This document shows positions 15,647-24,108 of a DNA stretch of 64,000 nt, piece after piece. Each line of letters opens with the position of its first letter. Position 1 is the stretch's first letter. The notes beneath the pieces are model-generated. The model saw only the letters and a list, made by a program, of their open reading frames with translations, was not told the DNA's origin and did no database searches. Source of the stretch: Rhizomicrobium electricum (GTDB taxonomy: Bacteria; Pseudomonadota; Alphaproteobacteria; Micropepsales; Micropepsaceae); the NCBI RefSeq assembly GCF_011762045.1, contig NZ_JAASQS010000003.1, positions 186,001-250,000 on the forward strand, given 5' to 3'. A program made the position numbers and the translations under genes.

Positions 15647-15967
15647 TCAGCGGTAGGACTTGCAGTACAGCTCGAACAAAAGATTGACCAAGTGCAGCGC
15701 CTTGGGATCGGCGATGTAGTAGCGGATCGATTGTCCGTCCCGGCGTGTCTTGACCAGACCATCGGCGCGAAGCCGTGCCAGATGCTGCGATAGCGCCGAC
15801 TGGCTGAGGCCCGAGGCCTTGACCAATTCACCCACCGACCGCTCGCCCTCGCCCAACTCACACAGAACCGTCAGACGGGCCGAATGGGCCAAGGTCCGCA
15901 ATACGGCAGCGGCTTCTTCGGCATGAGCAGCGCGGGTTCGGCTTGCAATCAGGGCGGCGGCGTTCAT
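15647..15967 (-). CDS. ArsR-family regulator, SqrR/BigR-like persulfide-sensor type
   Basis: This encodes 106 residues with a winged helix. The recognition segment SQSALSQHLARLRADGLV is typical of BigR/SqrR/YgaV. Cys36 (in VLCELGEGE) and Cys102 (in ELYCKSYR) sit at the two positions that form the tetrasulfide switch in SqrR-type sensors. The expected role is a repressor released by sulfane sulfur or sulfide. The start at 15967 begins the conserved region; 24 upstream in-frame residues look non-coding. It is 78 bp downstream of cysE, same strand, and convergent with the Rrf2 gene. Confidence 0.82.
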   Translation of the reverse strand: MNAAALIASRTRAAHAEEAAAVLRTLAHSARLTVLCELGEGERSVGELVKASGLSQSALSQHLARLRADGLVKTRRDGQSIRYYIADPKALHLVNLLFELYCKSYR

Positions 15968-16045
15968 TTTACATGCCACTTTCGTTATTTGTGACATATA
16001 ACATGCTACACTCGTCAATATGAGATTGCACGAGTTCAATTGCCG

Positions 16046-16828
16046 CTAGTCGACGTGATCCATCGTTTGGGCCGGAATACTCCGATCCGTCCGCAGCAGA
16101 AGATGCGCCGGTACGCCGACCGCGCTCGTATCCGGCGGCACGGCGGAGAGGACCACCGAACCGGCGCCGATGCGCGAGCGCTCGCCAACCGCAACATTGC
16201 CCAGCACCGTTGCGCCCACCGACAGCAGTACGCCGTCACCCACCTTGGGATGGCGATCGCCTGCTTCCTTGCCGGTGCCGCCCAGCGTGACGGCATGCAG
16301 GATCGAAACGTCGTCGCCGACCACGGCCGTCGCTCCGATCACCACGCCGGACGCGTGATCGATCATAACGCCCCGGCCGATCCGCGCGGCGGGATGGATA
16401 TCGACCTGAAACAGCCGTGACATCCGACTCTGCAGCAGCAAGGCCAAGGCGTAGCGCTTCCGGTTCCAGAACCAATGCGCCGCCCGATGGATCTCAAGCG
16501 CCAGGAAGCCCTTGTAGAACAGGAAGGCTTCAAGATGGGACCGACACGCCGGATTGCGCGCACGCATAGCGACGAGATCGGCGCGTGCTGCGCTGGCGAT
16601 AGCCGGATCATTCGCAATCGCCTCTTTCACGAGATCGTGCATTTGCAACGACGGCAGAAATGCACCGCCGATCTTCTTGGCGAGAAGAAATGCCAAGGCA
16701 TCCTCAAAGCGGTCATGATTGAGAACGGTGGTCCGCACAAAGCCGGCCAGAACCGGCTCGCGCCGTGCCAGCACGGCCGCCTCCTCGCGCAAGGACAACC
16801 AAACGGGATCAAGGCTTGGGTTCAACAT
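16046..16828 (-). CDS. cysE: Serine O-acetyltransferase
   Basis: CysE makes O-acetyl-L-serine from serine and acetyl-CoA, the substrate for cysteine synthesis. The 260-residue protein has an N-terminal helical domain (DPVWLSLREEA...) and a C-terminal left-handed beta-helix with hexapeptide repeats. Key motifs are HPAARIGRGVMIDHASGVVIG with the catalytic His and HAVTLGGTGKEAGDRHPKVGDGV with the second His and the substrate loop. The C terminus (about residues 235-260) is longer than needed for catalysis and could bind a cysteine-synthase-type partner. It sits between an ABC transporter operon and the sulfide-sensor gene. Confidence 0.95.
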   Translation of the reverse strand: MLNPSLDPVWLSLREEAAVLARREPVLAGFVRTTVLNHDRFEDALAFLLAKKIGGAFLPSLQMHDLVKEAIANDPAIASAARADLVAMRARNPACRSHLEAFLFYKGFLALEIHRAAHWFWNRKRYALALLLQSRMSRLFQVDIHPAARIGRGVMIDHASGVVIGATAVVGDDVSILHAVTLGGTGKEAGDRHPKVGDGVLLSVGATVLGNVAVGERSRIGAGSVVLSAVPPDTSAVGVPAHLLLRTDRSIPAQTMDHVD

Positions 16829-16860
16829 ACAGCGGTTCCGCCAGGGCCACGCCTCGTTAT

Positions 16861-16886
16861 ACTACATTGACTATCAATTTAGTAGT
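16861..16886. promoter_or_regulatory. Dyad upstream of cysE, possible regulator site
   Basis: ATTGA-N3-TCAAT (16866-16878) lies inside outer arms ACTAC (16861-16865) and GTAGT (16882-16886), 33 bp before the cysE start. On the minus strand a TATAAC -10-like box (16856-16861) abuts it, so a bound protein would block cysE transcription. One of the two nearby regulators, Rrf2 or SqrR-like, is a plausible ligand. Confidence 0.4.
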
Positions 16887-16991
16887 GTATAATCTGCGGA
16901 TGTCTGGGCGGTGCTCAGGACGTTTCCTCCCTGAACTTGGCGGACAGGCGGCCCCGGCTGCCGGTCCGCAGTTTTCCGAAAACTCAGAGCT

Positions 16992-18602
16992 TCATATGCC
17001 ACTGGCCTCGTGCATCTCGGGGTGACGCGACAGGGCCCGATCGAGATCGGGCGTCGCAGCAACCAGTGCCGCCGTGTAAGGGTCACGCGGAGCCGACAAC
17101 ACATCCTCGGTTTTCCCGGCTTCGACAATGCGTCCGCTTTTCATGACGATCAACCGATCCGTGATCGCACGCACCAGCGAGATGTCGTGGGTGACGAAGA
17201 GATACGAAATCCCGGCATCGCGCGACAAGCCGTTCAGCAAGTCCAGGATTTGTACGCGCGCGGCAATGTCGAGCGCCGACAAGGCTTCGTCAAACGCGAT
17301 GATGTCCGGTTCAATGATGAGGGCGCGGGCAATCGCGATGCGCTGGCGCTGGCCGCCGGAAAATTCGTGCGGATAGCGGTCAATGGCGTCCGCAGAAAGC
17401 CCGACCCGCTCCAGCACGGACGTGACCTTGGCGCGGCGCTGAGCACGGTCGAAGACGGCATCGGTCAAATGCAGCGGCTCCACCACGATCCGCCCGACCG
17501 TGTGGCGCGGATCGAAGCTGGCGATGGGATCCTGAAACACCGCCTGAATCTTCCGGCGCAAAGCCAAACGCGTGCCGTGGCGCGCGGTGAGAAAATCGGT
17601 TCCGGCGATCGCAACATGGCCTGTGTCCGGCCGCTCCAGTCCCAGCACCGCCCGCAACAGAGTGGATTTACCGGCACCGGATTCGCCGACCACGCCGAGG
17701 CTCTCGCCCGGCGCCAACGCGAAGCTGACATCCGTCAGGGCCGTATGCGGCGTCCCGCCAAATAGGCCGCCACCATAACGGCGCGAGAGATTGGTCACGG
17801 CGAGGAGCGGTTCGGACGATTTCACCGAGGCCGTTCTTGCGGGAAGCTCGGCAAAGGCCTGCACCAGCCCTTTGGTGATGGCGCGCTGAGGAAACCGCAG
17901 AACCTCCAGCACCGGGCCCTCTTCCACGATCGTACCGCCGTCGAGCGTGGCAATACGATCGGCAACCTCGGCCACCACGGCAATATCGTGGGTGATAAGG
18001 ATGAGTCCGATCTTCTCCTCGCGCACCAAACGACGGAACAGTGCGAGGATCTGCGCCTGGGTGGTGACATCGAGCGCCGTGGTCGGTTCGTCGGCGATGA
18101 TGAGCTTGGGCGAACCGGCGAGCGCGATGGCAATGGCGACACGCTGGCGCTGGCCGCCCGACAGTTCGTGCGGGAACCGGGACGCCGACACGCCGTCGAG
18201 TTCGACCTTGCCGAGAAGCGCCGATACCGCGGCAGGGATTTCCGCTTTCGGCACCAGCCGATGCACCCGCAACACTTCGCCGATCTGCTCGCCGATGTTC
18301 ATCACCGGATTGAGCGCGGTCATCGGCTCCTGGAACACGAGCCCGATATCTCGCCCGCGCACCGCCGCCAGTTCGCGCTCGGATCTAAGGCCGAGTTCCT
18401 CGCCATCGAGCCGAATGGACCCGCTCGTTTTGGCTCCGGCCGGCAGCAGATGCGCAATGGCAAGCGCCGTGGTGGATTTGCCCGAGCCCGATTGGCCCGC
18501 CAGCGCCAATATCTCACCAGCATCGAGCGCGAACGACACGCCATCGAGAATGGTTCGCCCGCCGATCGAGACCGAAAGGTCCTCCACCCGAAGAAGGCTC
18601 AT
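16992..18602 (-). CDS. Fused dipeptide-type ABC transporter ATPase (DppD-DppF in one chain)
   Basis: This encodes 536 residues with two complete ABC domains. The first has Walker A GQSGSGKST near residue 38, signature LSGGQRQR and Walker B LIIADEPT. The second has GESGAGKST near 310, FSGGQRQR and IIAFDEAL. The second Walker B ends in DEA rather than DEP. Fused DppDF-type ATPases power peptide/opine/nickel importers. The start at 18602 overlaps the permease stop by four bases. The C-terminal half carries ERVGLSADAIDRYPHEFSGG, typical of oligopeptide transporters. The substrate is unknown. Confidence 0.93.
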   Translation of the reverse strand: MSLLRVEDLSVSIGGRTILDGVSFALDAGEILALAGQSGSGKSTTALAIAHLLPAGAKTSGSIRLDGEELGLRSERELAAVRGRDIGLVFQEPMTALNPVMNIGEQIGEVLRVHRLVPKAEIPAAVSALLGKVELDGVSASRFPHELSGGQRQRVAIAIALAGSPKLIIADEPTTALDVTTQAQILALFRRLVREEKIGLILITHDIAVVAEVADRIATLDGGTIVEEGPVLEVLRFPQRAITKGLVQAFAELPARTASVKSSEPLLAVTNLSRRYGGGLFGGTPHTALTDVSFALAPGESLGVVGESGAGKSTLLRAVLGLERPDTGHVAIAGTDFLTARHGTRLALRRKIQAVFQDPIASFDPRHTVGRIVVEPLHLTDAVFDRAQRRAKVTSVLERVGLSADAIDRYPHEFSGGQRQRIAIARALIIEPDIIAFDEALSALDIAARVQILDLLNGLSRDAGISYLFVTHDISLVRAITDRLIVMKSGRIVEAGKTEDVLSAPRDPYTAALVAATPDLDRALSRHPEMHEASGI

Positions 18603-19414
18603 GGCCGCCTCCTCGGATCGAAGGCGGCATGCAGACCTTCGCCCACCAGATTGAAACCGAGCACCGCGACCAGAATGGCGAGGCCCGGAAAAACCACCAG
18701 ATGCGGCGCTGCGGCGATCAGGGTTTGCGCTTCGTTGAGCAGGCGCCCCCAGCTTTGATCCGGCGGCTGCACGCCGAGACCGATATAGGAAAGCCCCGCC
18801 TCGGCGATGATGCCCATGGAGAACTGCACCGCGGCCTGGGCGATGATCGTGCCCGCGGCATTGGGCAGAATGTGCTCGAACGAAATCGCCAGCGTGTTCT
18901 TGCCGGCGACCCGTGCCGCGGCGATATAGGCAAGCCGCCATTGCACCAGCGCCGCACCGCGGGTGACTTTGGCGAACACCGGAATGTTGAAGATACCAAC
19001 CGCGAGAATGACATTGCCCGCGCCGGGCCCCGACACCGCCATGATGAGGATGGCCGTCATCACCGCCGGAAAGGCGAACACGACATCGGAAAGCCGCATC
19101 ACGATCTGATCGATAACGCCGCCCCGTGCGGCCGCCAGCAATCCCAACGGCACGCCGAGTCCAAGCCCCAGGATCACGGCCGACAGCGCCACCCCGAGCG
19201 ATGCCCGCGCACCCAGCATAACCACCGACACCACATCACGGCCGAGCTGATCGGTGCCGAAAGGATGGGCCCAGCTTGGGCCTTGCAGCTTGGCGGCGAC
19301 GTCGAGGCTTGCCGTGTCGTAAGGCGTCCAGACCGTCGAAAGCAGCGCGATGCTCACCAGGAGGCCGACCAGACCGGCGCCGGCAACGAGAGCGGGATTG
19401 GCACGAGCGCTCAT
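18599..19414 (-). CDS. ABC transporter permease, DppC type
   Basis: This encodes 271 residues with six predicted membrane helices, one at the N terminus and five in the BPD_transp_1 domain. HPFGTDQLGRDVVSVVMLGAR near residue 60 is a clear DppC/OppC signature, and ARVAGKNTLAISFEHILPNAAGTI is the EAA loop that contacts the ATPase. It forms the transmembrane pore with the permease half of the next protein. It overlaps both neighbours by four bases. Confidence 0.93.
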   Translation of the reverse strand: MSARANPALVAGAGLVGLLVSIALLSTVWTPYDTASLDVAAKLQGPSWAHPFGTDQLGRDVVSVVMLGARASLGVALSAVILGLGLGVPLGLLAAARGGVIDQIVMRLSDVVFAFPAVMTAILIMAVSGPGAGNVILAVGIFNIPVFAKVTRGAALVQWRLAYIAAARVAGKNTLAISFEHILPNAAGTIIAQAAVQFSMGIIAEAGLSYIGLGVQPPDQSWGRLLNEAQTLIAAAPHLVVFPGLAILVAVLGFNLVGEGLHAAFDPRRRP

Positions 19415-21957
19415 TGCCGCCTCCCTCTCAGCCGCGGATCGGCGATGGCATAGGCGACATCGACCACGAAAGACACGAACACGACCACCGCAACCAGCAG
19501 CACGACCACGCCCTGCACGACGATGAGGTCGCGTTGTTCCACCGCCTGACTGAGAAGCCGCCCCAGCCCCGGCAGCGCGAAGACGTTTTCGATGATGATG
19601 GCGCCGGTGAGCAGAAACGAAAACTGCAAGCCGAGAACCGTAATCACCGGAATGATGGCATTGGGAAAGGCATGCCTCCACAGCGTCGCCGCGGGACTGA
19701 GGCCTTTGGCGCGTGCCGTGCGGATGAAATCGGCACCGATCACGTCGGCCAGCGAGCGCGACAGCACGCGACCGAGAATGGCGGCTTGCGGAATGGCGAG
19801 CGCAAGAGCCGGAAGCGTCAGGCTATGCACTGCGGGCCAAAAGCCACCGTCCCACCCGGCGAACCCGCCGGCCGAAAACCAGCGCAGCACCATCGAGAAT
19901 AACAGCACAAACAGGATCGCGAGCCAGAAGTCGGGAATGGCGATACCGACCTGCGTCAGCGCCGACAATACGGCGCCCCGCTTGCGTCCGCGCCACGCTG
20001 CGGTGAAAAGGCCGAGCGGGATCGCGAGCACCGCGGCGAGGATTACGGCATAGAGGGCCAGCGGCAACGACACCACAATGCGGTCCGCGATCAATTGCGC
20101 AACGGGAACTTGATAGGTGTAGGAAACGCCGAAATCGCCGCGCAACACACGCGTCAGCCAATGTCCGTAGCGAGCGAGCAGCGGCTGATCGAGACCCAAT
20201 TGACGGTGCAAGGCGGCGAGCGTTTCGGGCGCGGCATTGAGGCCGGCCATGAAGCTTGCAGGATCGCCGGGCAGAAGCGAGATGATGAAGAACACCGCAC
20301 TGCCGGCAATGAGCAAGGTGGCAATCAGGCTTGCGCTGCGCCCGGCGAGATAGCCAATGCCGACGGTGCGCACCGCAAACGCCAGAAAAACCGCAAGCGC
20401 GGCCAGTGGCAGATATCGCCACGCGTTCGGTGCCGAATGCGAACCAACGACGGCCGGACTGGCTCCGCCTGCCGTTGCATCGAGGAAGAACGTTCCCGAC
20501 ACCTCGTTGGATGGGACTGCCGCATTGGCCTGAAACCCGCCGATGCGGGCATTGCTCACGACCAGACGCGGAAGCTCGAACAGAAAACCGTTGACGGAGT
20601 CCTCGGCGATCTTCCGCTGGATCGCTTGCAGCGCCGCGACCCGCCGGTCAGGATCGGTAGCACTGCGCCAGTCGGCCAAGAGCGCCTTGAAGCGCGGACT
20701 GTCGTAACCGAAATAGTAGCCGTCACGACCATAGATGTCGAAATCCATCGGTTCGATGTGATTGATCACCGTGAGGTCGTAGGCGTGGTTCTGGAACACC
20801 TGCGACAGCCACTGCGCCCATTCGACGTTCTGAATCTCGAGCTTGATGCCGATGGCCGCCAATTGCGCGGCCACGATCTCGCCCGAACGCCGTGCATACA
20901 TCGGCGGCGGCAGTTTCAGCGTCGCCGTGAAGCCGTTGGCGTAACCCGCTTGCGCCAGCAACGCTTTGGCTTTGGCGATGTCATGGGGATAGAGCCCGGT
21001 CAGATCGACATAGCCTTCGTCCTGCGGCGCGTAATGACTGCCGATGGGCGTGCCTAGCCCGTAGAACGCGCCATTGATGACGGCATTACGATCGATGGCA
21101 TGCGCGATGGCGCGGCGAACCAGAATGTTATCGAACGGCGGCTTCTTGTTGTTGATGGCAAGGATCACCTGGCCTTCGGTGGTGCCGATGGTGACCTTGA
21201 GCCGCGGATCCAGGCGGATTTGGGCGATGCTTTCGGGCGCCGGAAAATCGGGAAACACATCGACGTCGCCCGACTTCACCGCCGCATAAGCCGCCGTTGA
21301 ATCCGGGATGAAGCGGAACACCGCATGCGGCAGCCGGGCCTCGCGACCCCAATAATCCCGAGTGCGAACGAGATGGATCGCTTCGCCGCGCTTCCACACA
21401 TCGAGCCGGTAGGGGCCGGTGCCGACGGGATGCTGCCTGGCGGCCGCCGCCGACGACGGCTCGAAAATCACGAACGCCGGGAGCGACAAGGCAAACAACA
21501 GTCCGCTATCGGGCGCTTTGAGACGAATGCGGACGGCCAGCGGATCAATCACGTCGACACCCGCGACGGCCTGAAGCCACGGCTTTTGCGGGTTGATCGA
21601 ATTCGGTGCCAAAGCACGGTCGAGAGTGAATTTTACGTCCGCGGCGCTGAGCGTGTGGCCGTTGTGAAACCGTACATGCGGACGCAAGCGGAAAACGTAA
21701 ACAAGGCCGTCGCGCGAGACATCCCACGACGCGGCCAGCCACGGCCGCACCGAACCGTCGCGACCCGCCCGCGTCAGCGCTTCGAATACATTGGCGTAGA
21801 CAACCTCACCGATGGCCGAATCCGCACTTCGGCTGGGATCGAGGATCGGCGGCTCCAGTTGCAGCCCAACCGTGATGGTGTCCTTCGCCATGGCCGGCGC
21901 GGCGCACAGCAGCACCAATGCCAGCAGCAGCAACACGTGTTTACACCAAAGTGCCAT
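19411..21957 (-). CDS. Fusion of substrate-binding protein and DppB-type permease
   Basis: This encodes 848 residues. A signal peptide (1-24) leads into a family 5 solute-binding protein (about 25-495, with RPWLAASWDVSRDGLVYVFRLR and GTGPYRL). A hydrophobic segment at about 515-537 follows, then a DppB permease (about 540-845) with LLPGDPASF and the EAA loop DFIRTARAKGLSPAATLWRHAFPNA. The extra helix would bring the chain back from the periplasm so that the permease has its normal orientation. The reading frame is unbroken with uniform coding character, so it is not a sequencing join. The import substrate is probably a peptide-like molecule. It is the first transporter gene after the hydrolase. 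Confidence 0.93.
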   Translation of the reverse strand: MALWCKHVLLLLALVLLCAAPAMAKDTITVGLQLEPPILDPSRSADSAIGEVVYANVFEALTRAGRDGSVRPWLAASWDVSRDGLVYVFRLRPHVRFHNGHTLSAADVKFTLDRALAPNSINPQKPWLQAVAGVDVIDPLAVRIRLKAPDSGLLFALSLPAFVIFEPSSAAAARQHPVGTGPYRLDVWKRGEAIHLVRTRDYWGREARLPHAVFRFIPDSTAAYAAVKSGDVDVFPDFPAPESIAQIRLDPRLKVTIGTTEGQVILAINNKKPPFDNILVRRAIAHAIDRNAVINGAFYGLGTPIGSHYAPQDEGYVDLTGLYPHDIAKAKALLAQAGYANGFTATLKLPPPMYARRSGEIVAAQLAAIGIKLEIQNVEWAQWLSQVFQNHAYDLTVINHIEPMDFDIYGRDGYYFGYDSPRFKALLADWRSATDPDRRVAALQAIQRKIAEDSVNGFLFELPRLVVSNARIGGFQANAAVPSNEVSGTFFLDATAGGASPAVVGSHSAPNAWRYLPLAALAVFLAFAVRTVGIGYLAGRSASLIATLLIAGSAVFFIISLLPGDPASFMAGLNAAPETLAALHRQLGLDQPLLARYGHWLTRVLRGDFGVSYTYQVPVAQLIADRIVVSLPLALYAVILAAVLAIPLGLFTAAWRGRKRGAVLSALTQVGIAIPDFWLAILFVLLFSMVLRWFSAGGFAGWDGGFWPAVHSLTLPALALAIPQAAILGRVLSRSLADVIGADFIRTARAKGLSPAATLWRHAFPNAIIPVITVLGLQFSFLLTGAIIIENVFALPGLGRLLSQAVEQRDLIVVQGVVVLLVAVVVFVSFVVDVAYAIADPRLRGRRQ

Positions 21958-21974
21958 CGCGAATGTCGAAGAAG

Positions 21975-22931
21975 TCAGGGAGCTATGGTAGCAAGAAATG
22001 CGGCGACATCATGCGCGGAGACGGCAGGAACCTCGATCTGCGGCAGATGGCCGACGCCCGGATAGACCTTTAATTGCGCGCCGGGGATGGCCGCGGCAAA
22101 TTTTTGCCCAACATCCAGCGAGATCAGCGGATCTTTCTCGCCCCACAGCACCAGCGTCGGGAGAGCGATTTTTCCGAGTACCGCCTCGGAAGCCGCCCCC
22201 TTGCCCGCCAGCGGCCCGGACAGGAGAATGTCGCGATGACCGGGCGCACGCTGAACCTCGGCCCAGCGGTCGATCAAGGCATCCGTGATCACCACGGGGT
22301 TGCCGACTTCGCTTTTCAGCGCATCCCGGATCAATGGTTTGTTGTCGATGGTTTTCAGGATCGCCCGCCCCCATTGATACTGCAGGATGCGGAAGGCGAG
22401 CGGCGGATTCTTGGCCAACGTCGTCGACGGAAAACCAGCCGCATCGACGAGAATGAGGGCATTGAGCCGCTCGGGATGGCGCACCGTCAGTTCCCACGCT
22501 ACGGCGCCACCGAGCGAATTGCCGGCCACTGCGAACTTCGGAAGGCCGATCTTGTTGGCAAACGCATCAACAAGATCGGCGAAGGCTTCCGGATCGATGC
22601 GTGTCGTCGCGGGCGCACGGGTCAATCCGTGGCCGGGAAGATCGATGCGGATGACACGATAGCGGTCTTTCAGCGCCGCCACCCAGCCGTCCCAACTACC
22701 CCAATTATCGCCGAAGCCATGCACCAGCACGATGACGGGGCCGCGCCCTTCGTCTTTATAGTGCAGGCGTACGCCGCCGCTGAGAGCGACGAAATGCGAG
22801 CGTTTGTCGGCGTAGTGCGATTCCAGCTCGGAATAGGAGAGATCGGGAGCACGCAGCAATAGCCAGCTCCCGACCCCAGCCCCGATCAGCAGAAGGAGGA
22901 AGACAAGGACCACGATTCCAGCCCACCGCAT
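21975..22931 (-). CDS. Membrane-anchored alpha/beta hydrolase
   Basis: This encodes 318 residues. An N-terminal hydrophobic helix (5-26) anchors or exports it. The fold shows VHGFGDNWGSW (oxyanion), nucleophile Ser139 in GNSLGG, Asp in GEKDPL near 265 and His in GVGHLPQ near 297, a full catalytic triad. The substrate cannot be told; lipases, haloperoxidases and ester hydrolases share this pattern. It lies 17 bases upstream of the ABC importer fusion and is probably the first gene of that operon, so it may process the imported compound in the periplasm. Confidence 0.85.
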   Translation of the reverse strand: MRWAGIVVLVFLLLLIGAGVGSWLLLRAPDLSYSELESHYADKRSHFVALSGGVRLHYKDEGRGPVIVLVHGFGDNWGSWDGWVAALKDRYRVIRIDLPGHGLTRAPATTRIDPEAFADLVDAFANKIGLPKFAVAGNSLGGAVAWELTVRHPERLNALILVDAAGFPSTTLAKNPPLAFRILQYQWGRAILKTIDNKPLIRDALKSEVGNPVVITDALIDRWAEVQRAPGHRDILLSGPLAGKGAASEAVLGKIALPTLVLWGEKDPLISLDVGQKFAAAIPGAQLKVYPGVGHLPQIEVPAVSAHDVAAFLATIAP

Positions 22932-22968
22932 GGCCCGACTCTCCGCCGATCAGAGTTCATATTCCACA

Positions 22969-22984
22969 TCACACCGATGTGTGA
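22969..22984. promoter_or_regulatory. Perfect inverted repeat in the divergent hydrolase/peptidase promoter region
   Basis: TCACAC-CGAT-GTGTGA is a perfect 6-bp dyad with a 4-base centre, 38 bp upstream of the hydrolase start. On the minus strand TTGTCA, 17 bases, TAGAGT forms a good promoter directly upstream of it. It probably binds a repressor controlling the importer operon; the binding protein is not identified. Confidence 0.5.
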
Positions 22985-23091
22985 CTTCAGTTACTCTATC
23001 TTTTCAATATACATTTGACAAGCGTGCGGCGGAACCGCAATGTCGCATTGTAGAACGCACCATTTCCGAAACCTCACCCGTAGAATCCGTC

Positions 23092-24108
23092 ATGCTAAGA
23101 CCTGGACGCTTGAACCGCATCACCGATGTTCCCGGTCTTCTGGTCGGCAACGCCCATGACGAGCGCATTCGCTCCGGCGTCACAGTTTTCACCGCCGAAG
23201 CGCCGTTCACGGCGATTGTCGATATTCGCGGCGCATCGCCGGGCACGCGCGACACCAATGCCTTGAACCTCACCAGCGTCGGCTTTCCGGTGGATGCGAT
23301 CGTACTGGCGGGCGGCTCACTCTATGGCCTCGATGCGGTATCGGGCGTGCTCGCGCATTTTCGCAGCATCGGCCGCGGACATGCGTATGAAACCGGCATT
23401 GCGCCGCTGCCGATCGTACCGGGCGCGATCCTGTTCGACCTTACCAATGGCGGCGACAAGGAGTGGGGCGACGCTTCACCCTACCCTTCGCTGGGTCGTA
23501 CAGCGGTGGAACGGGCCACGCGCGAATTCTCTCTGGGCAATGCCGGCGCCGGATATGGCGCACGCGCAGGCCAATACAAGGGCGGGCTCGGCAGCGCCTC
23601 GACGGTGTTGGACGACGGCATTGTGGTCGGCGCATTGGCCGCCGTGAATTCCGTCGGCTCGCCGGTCATACCGGGGACGGATGCCTTTTGGGCGCATCCT
23701 CTCGAACAGGAACGCGAGTTCGGCGGACGTTGGCCGAACCGCATCGGCACGATAAGCCTCGATCTTCCGGCCGACATGAAAGAGGGCCCGCGCGCCGGCA
23801 CCAACACGACGCTGGTGATCGTCGCCACCAATGCGCCGGTCTCGCGCGTCGGCCTGCAGCAGATCGCCATTCAGGCGACCGACGGTTTTGCGCGCGCGGT
23901 GCGTCCCTCGCACACGCCCTTCGATGGCGATCTGGTGTTCGCCGTCTCCACCGCGACCGAGCCGCCGGAGCACAGCGATCCCAATCAAACGCTGCTTCTC
24001 GGGCATATCGCGGCCGATACGGTGGCCCGCGCCATCACCCGCGGCGTCTATAAGGCCGGGACGCTCGGGACGCTTCAAAGCTACCGCAGCACGTTTGGTG
24101 TGCTCTAG
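23092..24108 (+). CDS. P1 family (S58, DmpA-type) aminopeptidase
   Basis: This encodes 338 residues. P1 peptidases (DmpA, BapA) are Ntn-type enzymes that cleave themselves and then remove N-terminal D- or beta-amino acids from peptides. Seen here are the N-terminal ITDVPGLLVGNAHD, the oxyanion-type LAGGSLYGLDA, NGGDKEWG, and GTNTTLVIVATNAP, where Thr239 after the Asn is the likely self-cleavage nucleophile. No signal peptide is seen from the ATG at 23092, so it should act in the cytoplasm. It is divergent from the ABC importer operon and may digest the imported peptides. Its stop overlaps metY by four bases, convergently. Confidence 0.9.
   Translation: MLRPGRLNRITDVPGLLVGNAHDERIRSGVTVFTAEAPFTAIVDIRGASPGTRDTNALNLTSVGFPVDAIVLAGGSLYGLDAVSGVLAHFRSIGRGHAYETGIAPLPIVPGAILFDLTNGGDKEWGDASPYPSLGRTAVERATREFSLGNAGAGYGARAGQYKGGLGSASTVLDDGIVVGALAAVNSVGSPVIPGTDAFWAHPLEQEREFGGRWPNRIGTISLDLPADMKEGPRAGTNTTLVIVATNAPVSRVGLQQIAIQATDGFARAVRPSHTPFDGDLVFAVSTATEPPEHSDPNQTLLLGHIAADTVARAITRGVYKAGTLGTLQSYRSTFGVL

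Noticed and set aside
16867..16893. TTGACT...TATAAT promoter on the plus strand
   Set aside because: The spacing is only 15 bases and no plus-strand gene follows. The sequence is better read as part of the dyad in front of cysE.
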